From Bacillota bacterium (GTDB taxonomy: Bacteria; Bacillota; Clostridia; Oscillospirales; Ruminococcaceae): a DNA stretch of 12,775 bases. Position numbers and translations under genes: made by a program. The stretch spans positions 1 to 12,775 of the forward strand of contig JAEYXR010000074.1 in NCBI GenBank assembly GCA_023431215.1, given 5' to 3'. Positions within the stretch are counted from its first letter, which is position 1. Every line of letters begins with the position of its first letter. Under the pieces are notes generated by a model. That model was given only the letters and a program-made list of their open reading frames with translations, made no database searches and was not told where the DNA came from. This document shows positions 6,021-12,538 of the stretch, piece after piece.

Positions 6021-6102
6021 TCTGGTGACTACAACTCGTGATTACTGCAATCATTTATAAGATTTTAAGCCAATCTACAATAACACTAGTATTAACATTT
6101 AA

Positions 6103-6152
6103 TGTGTCAAAATAGGGTGTTAACAGCAAAAGTGTGGTCAAAAGTGTGGTCA
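6103..6152 (+). repeat. Short tandem repeats resembling integrase arm-type sites
   Basis: AAAAGTGTGGTCA occurs at 6128-6140 and again at 6140-6152, sharing one base, a 12-base period of just over one helical turn. A degenerate third form, TGTGTCAAAA, is at 6103-6112. Such repeats near a tRNA 3' end are typical of tyrosine-integrase arm binding. No integrase gene is found in the window. Confidence 0.45.
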
Positions 6153-6306
6153 ATTATCTATCATAAATTTTAACGTTTAATCTGCGCTACGTATTACTGA
6201 GTGCTCTCTGTAGATGAAGACGATTAAACGGATCTTAATATTAACTAGCTGGAGAACTCTATAAGCTACCACTGGGAAAGACGGAGAAAATGATGGCGAA
6301 CAAGGG
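6153..6306. other. Non-coding junction DNA, nothing recognised
   Basis: No convincing gene, hairpin terminator or promoter is seen here. A short plus-strand frame at about 6250-6350 (containing KLPLGKTEKMMANKGYL) has no start or ribosome binding site and is cut by stops. It overlaps the end of the minus-strand fragment at 6307-6495. Confidence 0.3.
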
Positions 6307-6495
6307 CTATTTAGCGGTATACTCCGGCCGCCAAATCTCATAGGTTTTGACCATTGCTTTCAGTACATCTCCCTGGCTCCAATTGCTGTCTACTTCATAA
6401 AATATGCACTGCGGCACCGCTCCTGCTACTAATGGAATTTTGTAGGCTGTACAACCTATGCTTTCTTCTAAAATTGTATAAAAAGCAGTAAAAAC
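6307..6495 (-). pseudogene. C-terminal fragment of an unidentified protein, truncated at the repeat cassette
   Basis: A 62-codon minus-strand frame ends at TAG (6309-6307). It has protein-like composition: FYTILEESIGCTAYKIPL, then VPQCIFYEVDSNWSQGDVL, ending MVKTYEIWRPEYTAK. There is no start codon with a ribosome binding site, and the frame runs back into the hairpin of the cassette at 6498, where a stop soon appears. It therefore looks like the tail of a gene cut by insertion of, or recombination at, the cassette. I do not recognise the family. Confidence 0.4.
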
Positions 6496-6497
6496 AC

Positions 6498-6545
6498 AGT
6501 AGCTCTTAGCATAACCATACTAGGTTACCTAAGGGCTGCTTTTTG
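6498..6545 (+). terminator. Intrinsic terminator in cassette copy 1
   Basis: AGTAGC pairs with GCTGCT, and inside it CTTA with TAAG and TAACC with GGTTA; the stem is followed by TTTTTG. The T of AGTAGC is C in the other copy, and both pair with the same G, so the stem is preserved. It would stop plus-strand transcription coming from the left before the cassette's own promoter. Confidence 0.75.
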
Positions 6546-6603
6546 CGTCTAAAAACCATTGTTATATTTGGTCATAATATGGGTATTTATGGAAATGTCT
6601 GAA

Positions 6604-6612
6604 TGCTATAAT
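6604..6612 (+). promoter_or_regulatory. Extended -10 promoter for the OLD nuclease gene
   Basis: TGC immediately precedes a perfect TATAAT (6607-6612), an extended -10 element; the -35 region (TATTTA, 17-base spacing) is weak. The same element is present in copy 2. Transcription would begin near 6619, about 70 bases before the OLD start codon. Confidence 0.6.
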
Positions 6613-6687
6613 TGATTCTATATATTGTCTATTGAAGTTCTGTTAATAGCAATTAGAGGAAGTTAAAATCAGGATAAGGAGAGCGTT

Positions 6688-8304
6688 ATGAGTACAAATC
6701 TTGAAGATATCGGAATAACCACCATGCAAAAGCCGCAAGTATTTCTCAAAAGCATCACATTTAATGATGGCACACAATTACCGCTTAATCATAACAGCGT
6801 TATTGTATTCACTGGCGCTAATAATAGTGGAAAGAGCAAAGTGCTAAGAGATGTCGAGGCGGGTTTAGATAAATCCAATTCATCCCCAACTATTGTTATA
6901 AAAGGTATTGAATATGATTTTTTAGGGACGATAGATGAAGCAACATTTCTTAGAGAACGCTTTAATGTGAATCAGCGGGGAAATTATCAGCTATTCGAGT
7001 CTGGCGGTGCTTTTGAGAAAAGCACATTACAGAGTTGGTGGCAAAACCGTACATTCCATAACGGTCTTCATCTGTTATTCATAAAGCGACTCAGCACAGA
7101 GCGTCGATTAACTTCGTCAAATGCATTACAGAGAAATGATCAGCCGGAACGGCATCCAATTTACAAGTTGAATCAGAGTGAATCGCTTGCACAGAAGTTG
7201 TCGGACTATTTTCGTCAAGCTTTTGGTTCCGATTTAATTGTAAACCGCAATGATATGCAAACAATACCGCTGCATACTGGACAGGCCCCTAACAAGACAG
7301 CTTTTACAATTGCCAATCAGGATGAGTATTATAATCAAGTTACTAAACTGCCTAAACTCCAAGAGCAGGGTGATGGTATGCGCAGTTTTGCCAGCATCTT
7401 ACTTGACACATTTACATCTGAGCATTCTATTACTTTAATTGACGAGCCAGAGGCTTTTTTGCACCCCCCGCAGGCAAGACTATTAGGAAAGATGCTTGCC
7501 AAAAATAATCCGGACAATCGACAGTTGCTAATATCTACACACAGCGAAGATTTTTTACAAGGTCTGCTCGATGCCGATAGTGAGAATGTTACAGTTATCA
7601 GAATCAATCGGGATAGTAACATTAACAGGATGAGTGTGCTTCAAAACGATGAAATAAAGAAATTATGGGGTAATCCTATTTTGCGATATTCTAATATACT
7701 GAGTGGATTGTTCCACGAAAAAGTCGTTGTTTGCGAAAGCGACTATGACTGTTTATTTTATCAGGCAATTATGGATGCAATATATGAACATAAAAATGAA
7801 ATCGCTCCGGATATATTGTTTACTCATTGCGGAGGGAAAACGCGCATTAAAGATGTTGTTAGCGCACTAAAGGCAGTGAATGTTCCGGTAGCTGCCATTT
7901 GTGATTTTGACCTATTAAACGCCAGCCATAATTTTAAGCCAATTACTGCTTCCTTTGGAATAGATTGGGGAGTTGCGCTATCTGCAGATATGAGAATTAT
8001 ATACGACGGTATGAATGCCAAAAGCAGTGGTGCAAATAATGCTTGGGATCAGATAAAGAAAGTTGGTAAGGCGGGCTTTACCGGCAACGAACCTGCAGCA
8101 TATGAAAAGGTTGAAGCGGCGTGTAAATCTGCAGGTCTATTTGTTGTTCCAGTTGGCGAAATGGAATGCTTTGATAAAACCGTTAATAAAGAAAAGAAAG
8201 ACTGGGTTTACCATGTGTTAGAAAACTACGATTTAGCGACTGAGGCAAAACTTGAAGAAGCACGCAAATTTGTACAAGTAATAGTTGATTACAAACCCCT
8301 TTGA
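6688..8304 (+). CDS. OLD-family ATP-dependent endonuclease (ABC-type ATPase plus TOPRIM domain)
   Basis: This 538-residue protein has an N-terminal ABC/SMC-like ATPase and a C-terminal TOPRIM nuclease, the architecture of phage P2 OLD, Gabija GajA and retron-associated OLD effectors. Walker A is GANNSGKS (residues 43-50), the ABC-signature-like segment QGDGMRSFAS (227-236), Walker B LIDEPEAFLHP (250-260) with D252/E253, and the switch histidine H285 in ISTHSEDF. The TOPRIM core shows the metal-binding glutamate E350 in VVVCESDYD, a GGKTRI segment (382-387) and D406/D408 in AICDFDLLN. A VPVGEMECF motif (487-495) near the C-terminus is typical of OLD proteins. ATG 6688 is preceded by AAGGAG with a 7-base spacer. 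All catalytic residues appear intact. No GajB-like helicase or reverse transcriptase is adjacent; the next gene, 99 bases on, is a HEPN-like protein. Defence against phage or plasmids is the likely role, as DNA cleavage controlled by ATP binding, but this is inferred. Confidence 0.88.
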   Translation: MSTNLEDIGITTMQKPQVFLKSITFNDGTQLPLNHNSVIVFTGANNSGKSKVLRDVEAGLDKSNSSPTIVIKGIEYDFLGTIDEATFLRERFNVNQRGNYQLFESGGAFEKSTLQSWWQNRTFHNGLHLLFIKRLSTERRLTSSNALQRNDQPERHPIYKLNQSESLAQKLSDYFRQAFGSDLIVNRNDMQTIPLHTGQAPNKTAFTIANQDEYYNQVTKLPKLQEQGDGMRSFASILLDTFTSEHSITLIDEPEAFLHPPQARLLGKMLAKNNPDNRQLLISTHSEDFLQGLLDADSENVTVIRINRDSNINRMSVLQNDEIKKLWGNPILRYSNILSGLFHEKVVVCESDYDCLFYQAIMDAIYEHKNEIAPDILFTHCGGKTRIKDVVSALKAVNVPVAAICDFDLLNASHNFKPITASFGIDWGVALSADMRIIYDGMNAKSSGANNAWDQIKKVGKAGFTGNEPAAYEKVEAACKSAGLFVVPVGEMECFDKTVNKEKKDWVYHVLENYDLATEAKLEEARKFVQVIVDYKPL

Positions 8305-8403
8305 ATCATTGGATTGAAAATTCTCAGTTTATAAAGAATTGTAGTGAATTTCGCAGTTTGTTTAATAGTATTATCTTCAAAGTCGAGATAGGGGGCTTAG
8401 TAT

Positions 8404-8961
8404 ATGATGCTGCAATTGATCAATGATGTAAACAAAGCATTGGATGCAGAGTGCTATTATTCTGCTTTAACATTAGCACTTACCTTTCCTGATATATGCG
8501 GTAAGGCTGAATATCCTAAAAAGAGCACGACAAAGCGATATAAAGATTGGTATGACGATCATATAGGTAGATATGAACAGTGTCCTTGCGAACAATGCAA
8601 GGACTTGCCAATGCCTTATCTAAGTGGAGAAGTGGTACATAGCCTGAGAAATGCTTTATTGCATCAGGGGACCCCCAATATTAATGTTGATGAAATAAAA
8701 GAGAGCAACAATAAAATCGATCTTTTTGAGCTTGTTATAGAATCAAAAAATTCACTTGACATTTATGCTGACTCGGGGGGCATCTATAATGGATGCGTAA
8801 GGACTTATCGTGTAAATGTACGACGCTTATGTTTAATACTTTGCCTTTCTGCTAAAGCCTATTATGAAAAAAACAAGGATAAATTTGATTTCTTCCACTG
8901 CTCAATTATCGATTGGGATTCCGAGGTTGCTCAGATTTGTAATTTGAATGAGGTTAGATAA
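8404..8961 (+). CDS. HEPN-like small protein, putative RNase partner of the OLD nuclease
   Basis: This is a 185-residue, mostly helical soluble protein. HSLRNALLHQG (residues 79-89) contains the HEPN nuclease motif RNxxxH (R82, N83, H87), placed between helices as in HEPN RNases. It is preceded by a cluster CPCEQC (60-65; cysteines C60, C62, C65) that might bind metal and by PYLSGEVV. A helical C-terminus (140-157, VNVRRLCLILCLSAKAYY before the KNKDK) closes the domain. Similar hypothetical proteins occur in Firmicutes; none is characterised as far as I know. ATG 8404 has GGGGG eight bases upstream; the ATG three bases later is less well spaced. The 99-base gap after the OLD gene has no terminator, so the two are probably co-transcribed. 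HEPN function is inferred from one motif, so a non-catalytic HEPN-fold protein is the main alternative. Confidence 0.6.
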   Translation: MMLQLINDVNKALDAECYYSALTLALTFPDICGKAEYPKKSTTKRYKDWYDDHIGRYEQCPCEQCKDLPMPYLSGEVVHSLRNALLHQGTPNINVDEIKESNNKIDLFELVIESKNSLDIYADSGGIYNGCVRTYRVNVRRLCLILCLSAKAYYEKNKDKFDFFHCSIIDWDSEVAQICNLNEVR

Positions 8962-9129
8962 GCAAACTTCCATTATGTTTAATTGGTGGACAAACTAATT
9001 GTAGCAAGAGAGAAAGCTCGTTTAATTTGAATTTCCATACTGTCAGCGCATTAAATATATACAAATTCCGCAATATATATATGTAATATAATAAAAATAT
9101 CGGTTTCGGCAAAACGCGGAGGATAATTT

Positions 9130-10329
9130 ATGAATACTATTATGACCGACGCACAGCATATCAAGGATGAACTTTTGGAAATCCGCAGAACCATTCACCG
9201 ACATCCGGAGGTGGGGACTGCCCTGCCTGTTACCAAGACCTTTGTAATGCAAAAACTGAAAGAATACGGCTACGAGCCAAAAGAAATATGTGAAAGCGGT
9301 ATTGTGGCGGTTTTGGAGGGTGGGAAACCCGGCAAAACGCTGATGCTGCGTGCAGATATGGATGCACTCAAGATTGTCGAAAAGACCCAGCTTCCTTTCG
9401 CTGCAGACAACGGCTGTATGCACGCCTGTGGTCACGATATGCACACAACCATGCTTTTGGGCGCCGCCAAGCTGCTAAAAGAACATGCGGAAGAAATTTC
9501 TGGCAATATCAAGTTTGTATTCCAGCCCAACGAGGAGGGCTTTGAGGGAGCCAAGGCTATGGTGAAAGCCGGTATTTTAAAAAATCCCAAGGTGGATGCC
9601 GCCATGGCACTGCACGTCAGCTCTGGCACGCCCACCGGCCTGGTTTTAGGCTGCAAGGGTATTTCTATGGCAGGATGCATCTTTTTCCAAATCAAGGTAA
9701 AGGGTACTGGTTGCCACGGTGCTATGCCTAATACCGGCGTTGACCCCATCAACATAGCAGCCCACATCCATCTGTCACTGCAGGAAATCATCGCCAGAGA
9801 AATTGCACCCAACACCCCGTCAACCTTAACCATTGGACGGTTTGTGGCCGGCGAGGCACCTAACATCATCCCCGAAGTGGTTCTAATGGAAGGTTCCATC
9901 AGAACCAAGGACAAGGATGCGGGCGGCTACATTTATCGCAGAATTCAGGAAATTTCCACCCAAACAGCCGCCATGTTCCGTGGGCAGGCTACCGTAGAAG
10001 AAATTTGTTCTGTACCTCCCCTGGTCAATGATGGAGACCTCTTATCGCAAATGACCGGCTTTATCGGGGAAGTATATGACTCCCAAAAAATCGTCCTTTT
10101 TGAAAATCCCGGCATGGCCTCTGAAGATTTTGCCGTGATTTCACAGGAGGTCCCTTGCAGTTATTTGATGCTGGGTGCAGGTTCAACACAGGAAAGTGAG
10201 GCTTACGGAAAGCCCATGCACAACGAGTGTGTTGTTTTCAACGAAGACGTTCTTCCCATTGGTAGTGGAATTTTTGCCCACTGTGCCTTACGGTGGTTGG
10301 AAGGAGAATCCGAAAGCGAAACAGAATGA
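9130..10329 (+). CDS. M20-family metallo-amidohydrolase (N-acyl-amino acid / hippurate hydrolase type)
   Basis: This is a 399-residue cytosolic zinc peptidase of the M20D group, which hydrolyses N-acyl or N-acetyl amino acids, hippurate or indole-acetyl amino acids. It shows RTIHRHPEVG (residues 20-29), the metal-site motif RADMDAL (74-80), HACGHDMH (98-105) and NEEGFEGAKAM (134-144) with the catalytic and metal-binding glutamates. The dimerisation domain contains GCHGAMPNTGVDPI, and FENPGMASEDFAV and KPMHNE near the end complete the active site. The length is normal and all key residues are present. ATG 9130 is preceded by GGAGG with a 7-base spacer; a TATAAT at 9087-9092 may be its -10. It stands alone after the AT-rich cargo genes and uses GC-richer codons, so it looks like resident genome. 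The exact substrate is unknown. Confidence 0.93.
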   Translation: MNTIMTDAQHIKDELLEIRRTIHRHPEVGTALPVTKTFVMQKLKEYGYEPKEICESGIVAVLEGGKPGKTLMLRADMDALKIVEKTQLPFAADNGCMHACGHDMHTTMLLGAAKLLKEHAEEISGNIKFVFQPNEEGFEGAKAMVKAGILKNPKVDAAMALHVSSGTPTGLVLGCKGISMAGCIFFQIKVKGTGCHGAMPNTGVDPINIAAHIHLSLQEIIAREIAPNTPSTLTIGRFVAGEAPNIIPEVVLMEGSIRTKDKDAGGYIYRRIQEISTQTAAMFRGQATVEEICSVPPLVNDGDLLSQMTGFIGEVYDSQKIVLFENPGMASEDFAVISQEVPCSYLMLGAGSTQESEAYGKPMHNECVVFNEDVLPIGSGIFAHCALRWLEGESESETE

Positions 10330-10515
10330 GAGGATAAGGGTATGCACTGTATTCATTCAATAAATGATTTTATAGGTATGGCCAATCACTTACTAGAAGT
10401 ATATTTAAATTGGGAAGTTTGCCACATTATTAACTGATCAGTATAGCAGTTTGTCTGATCGTCTTGCTATTCCATTAGTTATATAAACTTGAATTTTACT
10501 TAAGAGCGTGATTGC

Positions 10516-10905
10516 ATGAAAAAGTTGATAGCATTGATTTTAGCATTGGCTTGTGTTCTTGCTTTGGCAGGTTGTGGGAAGAACGACACCTACAAGATAA
10601 GAATTACCGTCCCTGCTGGAAGTACAGAGGCATTCGTTTATTCGGACGAAGAAATATCAGCGACGGGCAATAAGATTACCATTTCTTCTGGCGAGGGATT
10701 GGGAGATACAGAAGTGATTTTACATCCAGTCAATGAAATGATAACACCTGGATATGTAGCAACATATCTAACTCATGGAATGCCTGTTGAATTTGATGCG
10801 GTAAAGGGCGAATGGTTCAAAATTGGTGTATCTATGCAAAATGATACTGAAACAGACATAACTGTTTATGTCGAAGTCGAAGGTGTAGAAGTAAGAATTG
10901 AGTAA
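10516..10905 (+). CDS. Small secreted lipoprotein of unknown function
   Basis: This 129-residue protein has a lipoprotein signal: a basic start (MKK), a hydrophobic core and the lipobox LAGC with the modified cysteine C20. It would therefore be tethered to the outside of the membrane. The mature part is about 109 residues, rich in beta-strand-like alternation and acidic residues (YKIRITVPAGSTEAFVYSDE at 26-45; YVEVEGVEVRIE at the end). No catalytic motif is seen. Similar small lipoproteins of gut Firmicutes are uncharacterised. ATG 10516 is used because the signal peptide begins there; only a weak GAGCG precedes it. The 186-base gap on its left holds a 10-bp palindrome ACTGATCAGT (10433-10442) but no clear promoter. 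Confidence 0.8.
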   Translation: MKKLIALILALACVLALAGCGKNDTYKIRITVPAGSTEAFVYSDEEISATGNKITISSGEGLGDTEVILHPVNEMITPGYVATYLTHGMPVEFDAVKGEWFKIGVSMQNDTETDITVYVEVEGVEVRIE

Positions 10906-10923
10906 ATTCCAATTTGTCGAGTA

Positions 10924-10946
10924 GAGGAGAGATAAATACTCTCTTC
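10924..10946 (+). terminator. Weak hairpin after the lipoprotein gene
   Basis: GAGGAGAG pairs with CTCTCTTC (one G-U pair) around a 7-base loop, 19 bases past the stop codon. The tail is TTAAAAA, without a proper T run, so termination may be partial; the cassette terminator 50 bases further on is stronger. Confidence 0.45.
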
Positions 10947-10993
10947 TTAAAAATCAATCATATTAAGTGACAGAGCCTAAAGAATAAAAAGAG

Positions 10994-11040
10994 AGCAGCT
11001 CTTAGCATAACCATAATAGGTTACCAAGGGCTGCTTTCTT
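10994..11040 (+). terminator. Intrinsic terminator in cassette copy 2
   Basis: AGCAGC pairs with GCTGCT (10994-10999 and 11030-11035), CTT with AAG, and TAACC with GGTTA around the AT-rich loop; TTTCTT follows. It would stop transcription from the lipoprotein gene. Confidence 0.7.
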
Positions 11041-11099
11041 GCTACTAAAAAAGTTTGTCACATTTGGTCATAATGTGGGTATTTATAGAAAGATTTCAG

Positions 11100-11108
11100 T
11101 GCTATAAT
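11100..11108 (+). promoter_or_regulatory. Extended -10 promoter for the transporter gene
   Basis: TGC then a perfect TATAAT (11103-11108), as in copy 1; no good -35 is seen. Transcription would begin near 11115, leaving an AT-rich leader of about 175 bases before the transporter start. Confidence 0.55.
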
Positions 11109-11291
11109 TAATTATCGCTTTTTCTTCTTATAGTATTAATCATAGACGTTAAATAAGAAAGTCAATAACTGTGAATAAAGATATATCAATAAACTTGAAA
11201 TTTAAAATTAATAAAAAGAGCAATACTTCTTAGTCTCCTCGAACGTCATCCATTGAAGTTTAATAGGATTTTAAAATAATGAGGTGTTAAA

Positions 11292-12449
11292 TTGAATAGC
11301 ATTAATCAAATTAAGAAAAAGCAAATAGCTACTATAATGATTTTAGTTTCTCTTCCCTACATTTTTTTAGATGCGTTGCTTCCTGTTTATACCCGCGAAT
11401 TAGGCTACTCTACCATACAGATGACAATGCTGCTTTCCATACTCTCTCTATCTACACTGGTCATGCGTTTATTTGCAGGGCGCTGGATGGATCTGTATAG
11501 CTATAAGCCATTGCTATTGTGCTCGGTATTATCTTATGCAGCGGCATATTGCACATTTTCAATAAGTACAAGTTTATATGGCTTAATGTTAGCTCAGGTT
11601 TTGCAGGGAATAGCCAGTATGCTTTTATCAATATCCATATATGGAATCATTGTGAAAATGGGAGATGGTTTAGCACAAAACATCGGTAGGATTGATAGCT
11701 TTAAAAATTTAGGCGGTCTTCTTGGTGTTGGCTTGTGTTTTTTAGTGCTAACAAAATATGAGATTAAAACAGGTTGGCATTTCCTATTTACTATATGTAG
11801 TGCAGCAGCAATATTTGTTTTGATTTATTCCTTTCTGACTTTGAGGGAACCCAAACAACACATTGCAGTATCATATGGAGTAATGCCCCAAATCAAGTTC
11901 AAGGTTCTATTTATTAATGGCTTCTTTGGCATGGCAATAAGTATGGTTTATGCAATTTTAATACCGTATTTGCAGGCAAAGTACAATGCAGACCTTGAAA
12001 TAATTGCGATCACATTTCTATTGCCGTTGCTTATTTCATCTATGTCTGGACCACTATTGGGTAAACTGGGAGATTACAAAGGATATCGTTACGCAGTAAT
12101 AATGGCATTGGTGACATGCATTTTTTCTATGATATTAATAATAATCTCTACCAACATATACATATTTTCACTACTATGGGTTGTCTTTTCACAAGGTTCC
12201 TGCTTGCTGTTCTACTCTATTGATGCTATGTATATGAAGGATATACCAGATAATAATACTGGTAATGTCATGGCAAAATATTCAATCGGTTCAAACATCG
12301 GTAGAATACTTGGTCCCATAATTGGAGGAGTGTTATTTGACTTATGCGATATTCGGGCCCCCTTCTTATTTTTTGTAGGTTGCTTTCTCATCGGTATTCC
12401 TTTGTTTTCCATGTCAGTTTCTAAAAATAAATACTTAACTATTCATTGA
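11292..12449 (+). CDS. MFS transporter, efflux type
   Basis: This 385-residue inner-membrane protein has about 12 hydrophobic helices in two halves. The loop between helices 2 and 3 carries a motif-A-like GRWMDLYSYKPLLL (residues 63-76), and the equivalent loop of the second half has GKLGDYKGYRYAV. SNIGRILGPIIGGVLFDL near the end resembles the drug-efflux group of the major facilitator superfamily. The substrate cannot be told; drug or metabolite export is likely. The start is TTG 11292, supported by GAGGTG about eight bases upstream; the next in-frame ATG is 15 codons on and would remove the basic N-terminus. The gene is AT-rich compared with glyA and the M20 gene, and its upstream cassette is shared with the OLD gene, which suggests acquisition. 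It is monocistronic, with a strong terminator. Confidence 0.88.
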   Translation: MNSINQIKKKQIATIMILVSLPYIFLDALLPVYTRELGYSTIQMTMLLSILSLSTLVMRLFAGRWMDLYSYKPLLLCSVLSYAAAYCTFSISTSLYGLMLAQVLQGIASMLLSISIYGIIVKMGDGLAQNIGRIDSFKNLGGLLGVGLCFLVLTKYEIKTGWHFLFTICSAAAIFVLIYSFLTLREPKQHIAVSYGVMPQIKFKVLFINGFFGMAISMVYAILIPYLQAKYNADLEIIAITFLLPLLISSMSGPLLGKLGDYKGYRYAVIMALVTCIFSMILIIISTNIYIFSLLWVVFSQGSCLLFYSIDAMYMKDIPDNNTGNVMAKYSIGSNIGRILGPIIGGVLFDLCDIRAPFLFFVGCFLIGIPLFSMSVSKNKYLTIH

Positions 12450-12495
12450 GAATTTAAAAGGTCTGTATAGATTATTCCTCTTTGATATAGCAGTG

Positions 12496-12533
12496 CCCCC
12501 CTAATGTAGTTCCATTATCCTACATTAGGGGGG
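12496..12533. terminator. Hairpin terminator between convergent genes
   Basis: CCCCCCTAATGTAG and CTACATTAGGGGGG are perfect 14-bp complements with a 10-base loop. AATTATTATT follows in the plus direction; in the minus direction the tail is poor in T. It sits between the transporter and the amidase-like gene, 46 bases after the transporter stop, and probably serves both. Confidence 0.82.
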
Positions 12534-12538
12534 AATTA

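Larger units (their letters stand above)
6498..6617 (+). repeat. Terminator-promoter cassette, copy 1
   Basis: About 120 bases here match 10994-11113 at most positions (roughly 80-85% by eye, one short gap each way). The unit contains a hairpin terminator, the conserved block TTTGGTCATAATRTGGGTAT, and an extended -10 promoter TGCTATAAT. Similarity ends shortly after the -10 and just before the hairpin. Here the unit lies directly upstream of the OLD nuclease gene. Confidence 0.8.
10994..11113 (+). repeat. Terminator-promoter cassette, copy 2
   Basis: This is the second copy of the roughly 120-base unit at 6498-6617, in the same orientation and about 4.5 kb away. The order is again hairpin, TTTGGTCATAATGTGGGTAT, then TGCTATAAT. 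It lies upstream of the transporter gene. The 178 bases that follow (11114-11291) are AT-rich, and I see no further promoter or strong hairpin there. Confidence 0.8.

Noticed and set aside
5773..6060. Plus-strand open frame of 95 codons across the tRNA-like repeats
   Set aside because: It runs through two terminators, the structured repeat and both tRNA-like sequences; the peptide (VRQMGLDSR..., VRQMGLEPS) is just translation of the 22-base repeat. No ribosome binding site.
5993..6080. Complete tRNA gene on the minus strand
   Set aside because: The T-arm and CCA end are convincing, but no GCGGCAG 5' acceptor strand and no D or anticodon arms are found upstream, so only a 3' fragment is reported.
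6250..6350. Plus-strand frame containing KLPLGKTEKMMANKGYL
   Set aside because: No ribosome binding site, quickly stopped, and overlaps the end of the more protein-like minus-strand fragment.
6153..6690. Retron non-coding RNA upstream of the OLD gene
   Set aside because: Some retrons use OLD effectors, but no reverse transcriptase exists anywhere in the window and no msr/msd-like long inverted repeat is visible here.
6688..8961. Gabija system (GajA plus GajB)
   Set aside because: The first protein fits GajA-like architecture, but the second has no helicase motifs and is far too short for GajB.
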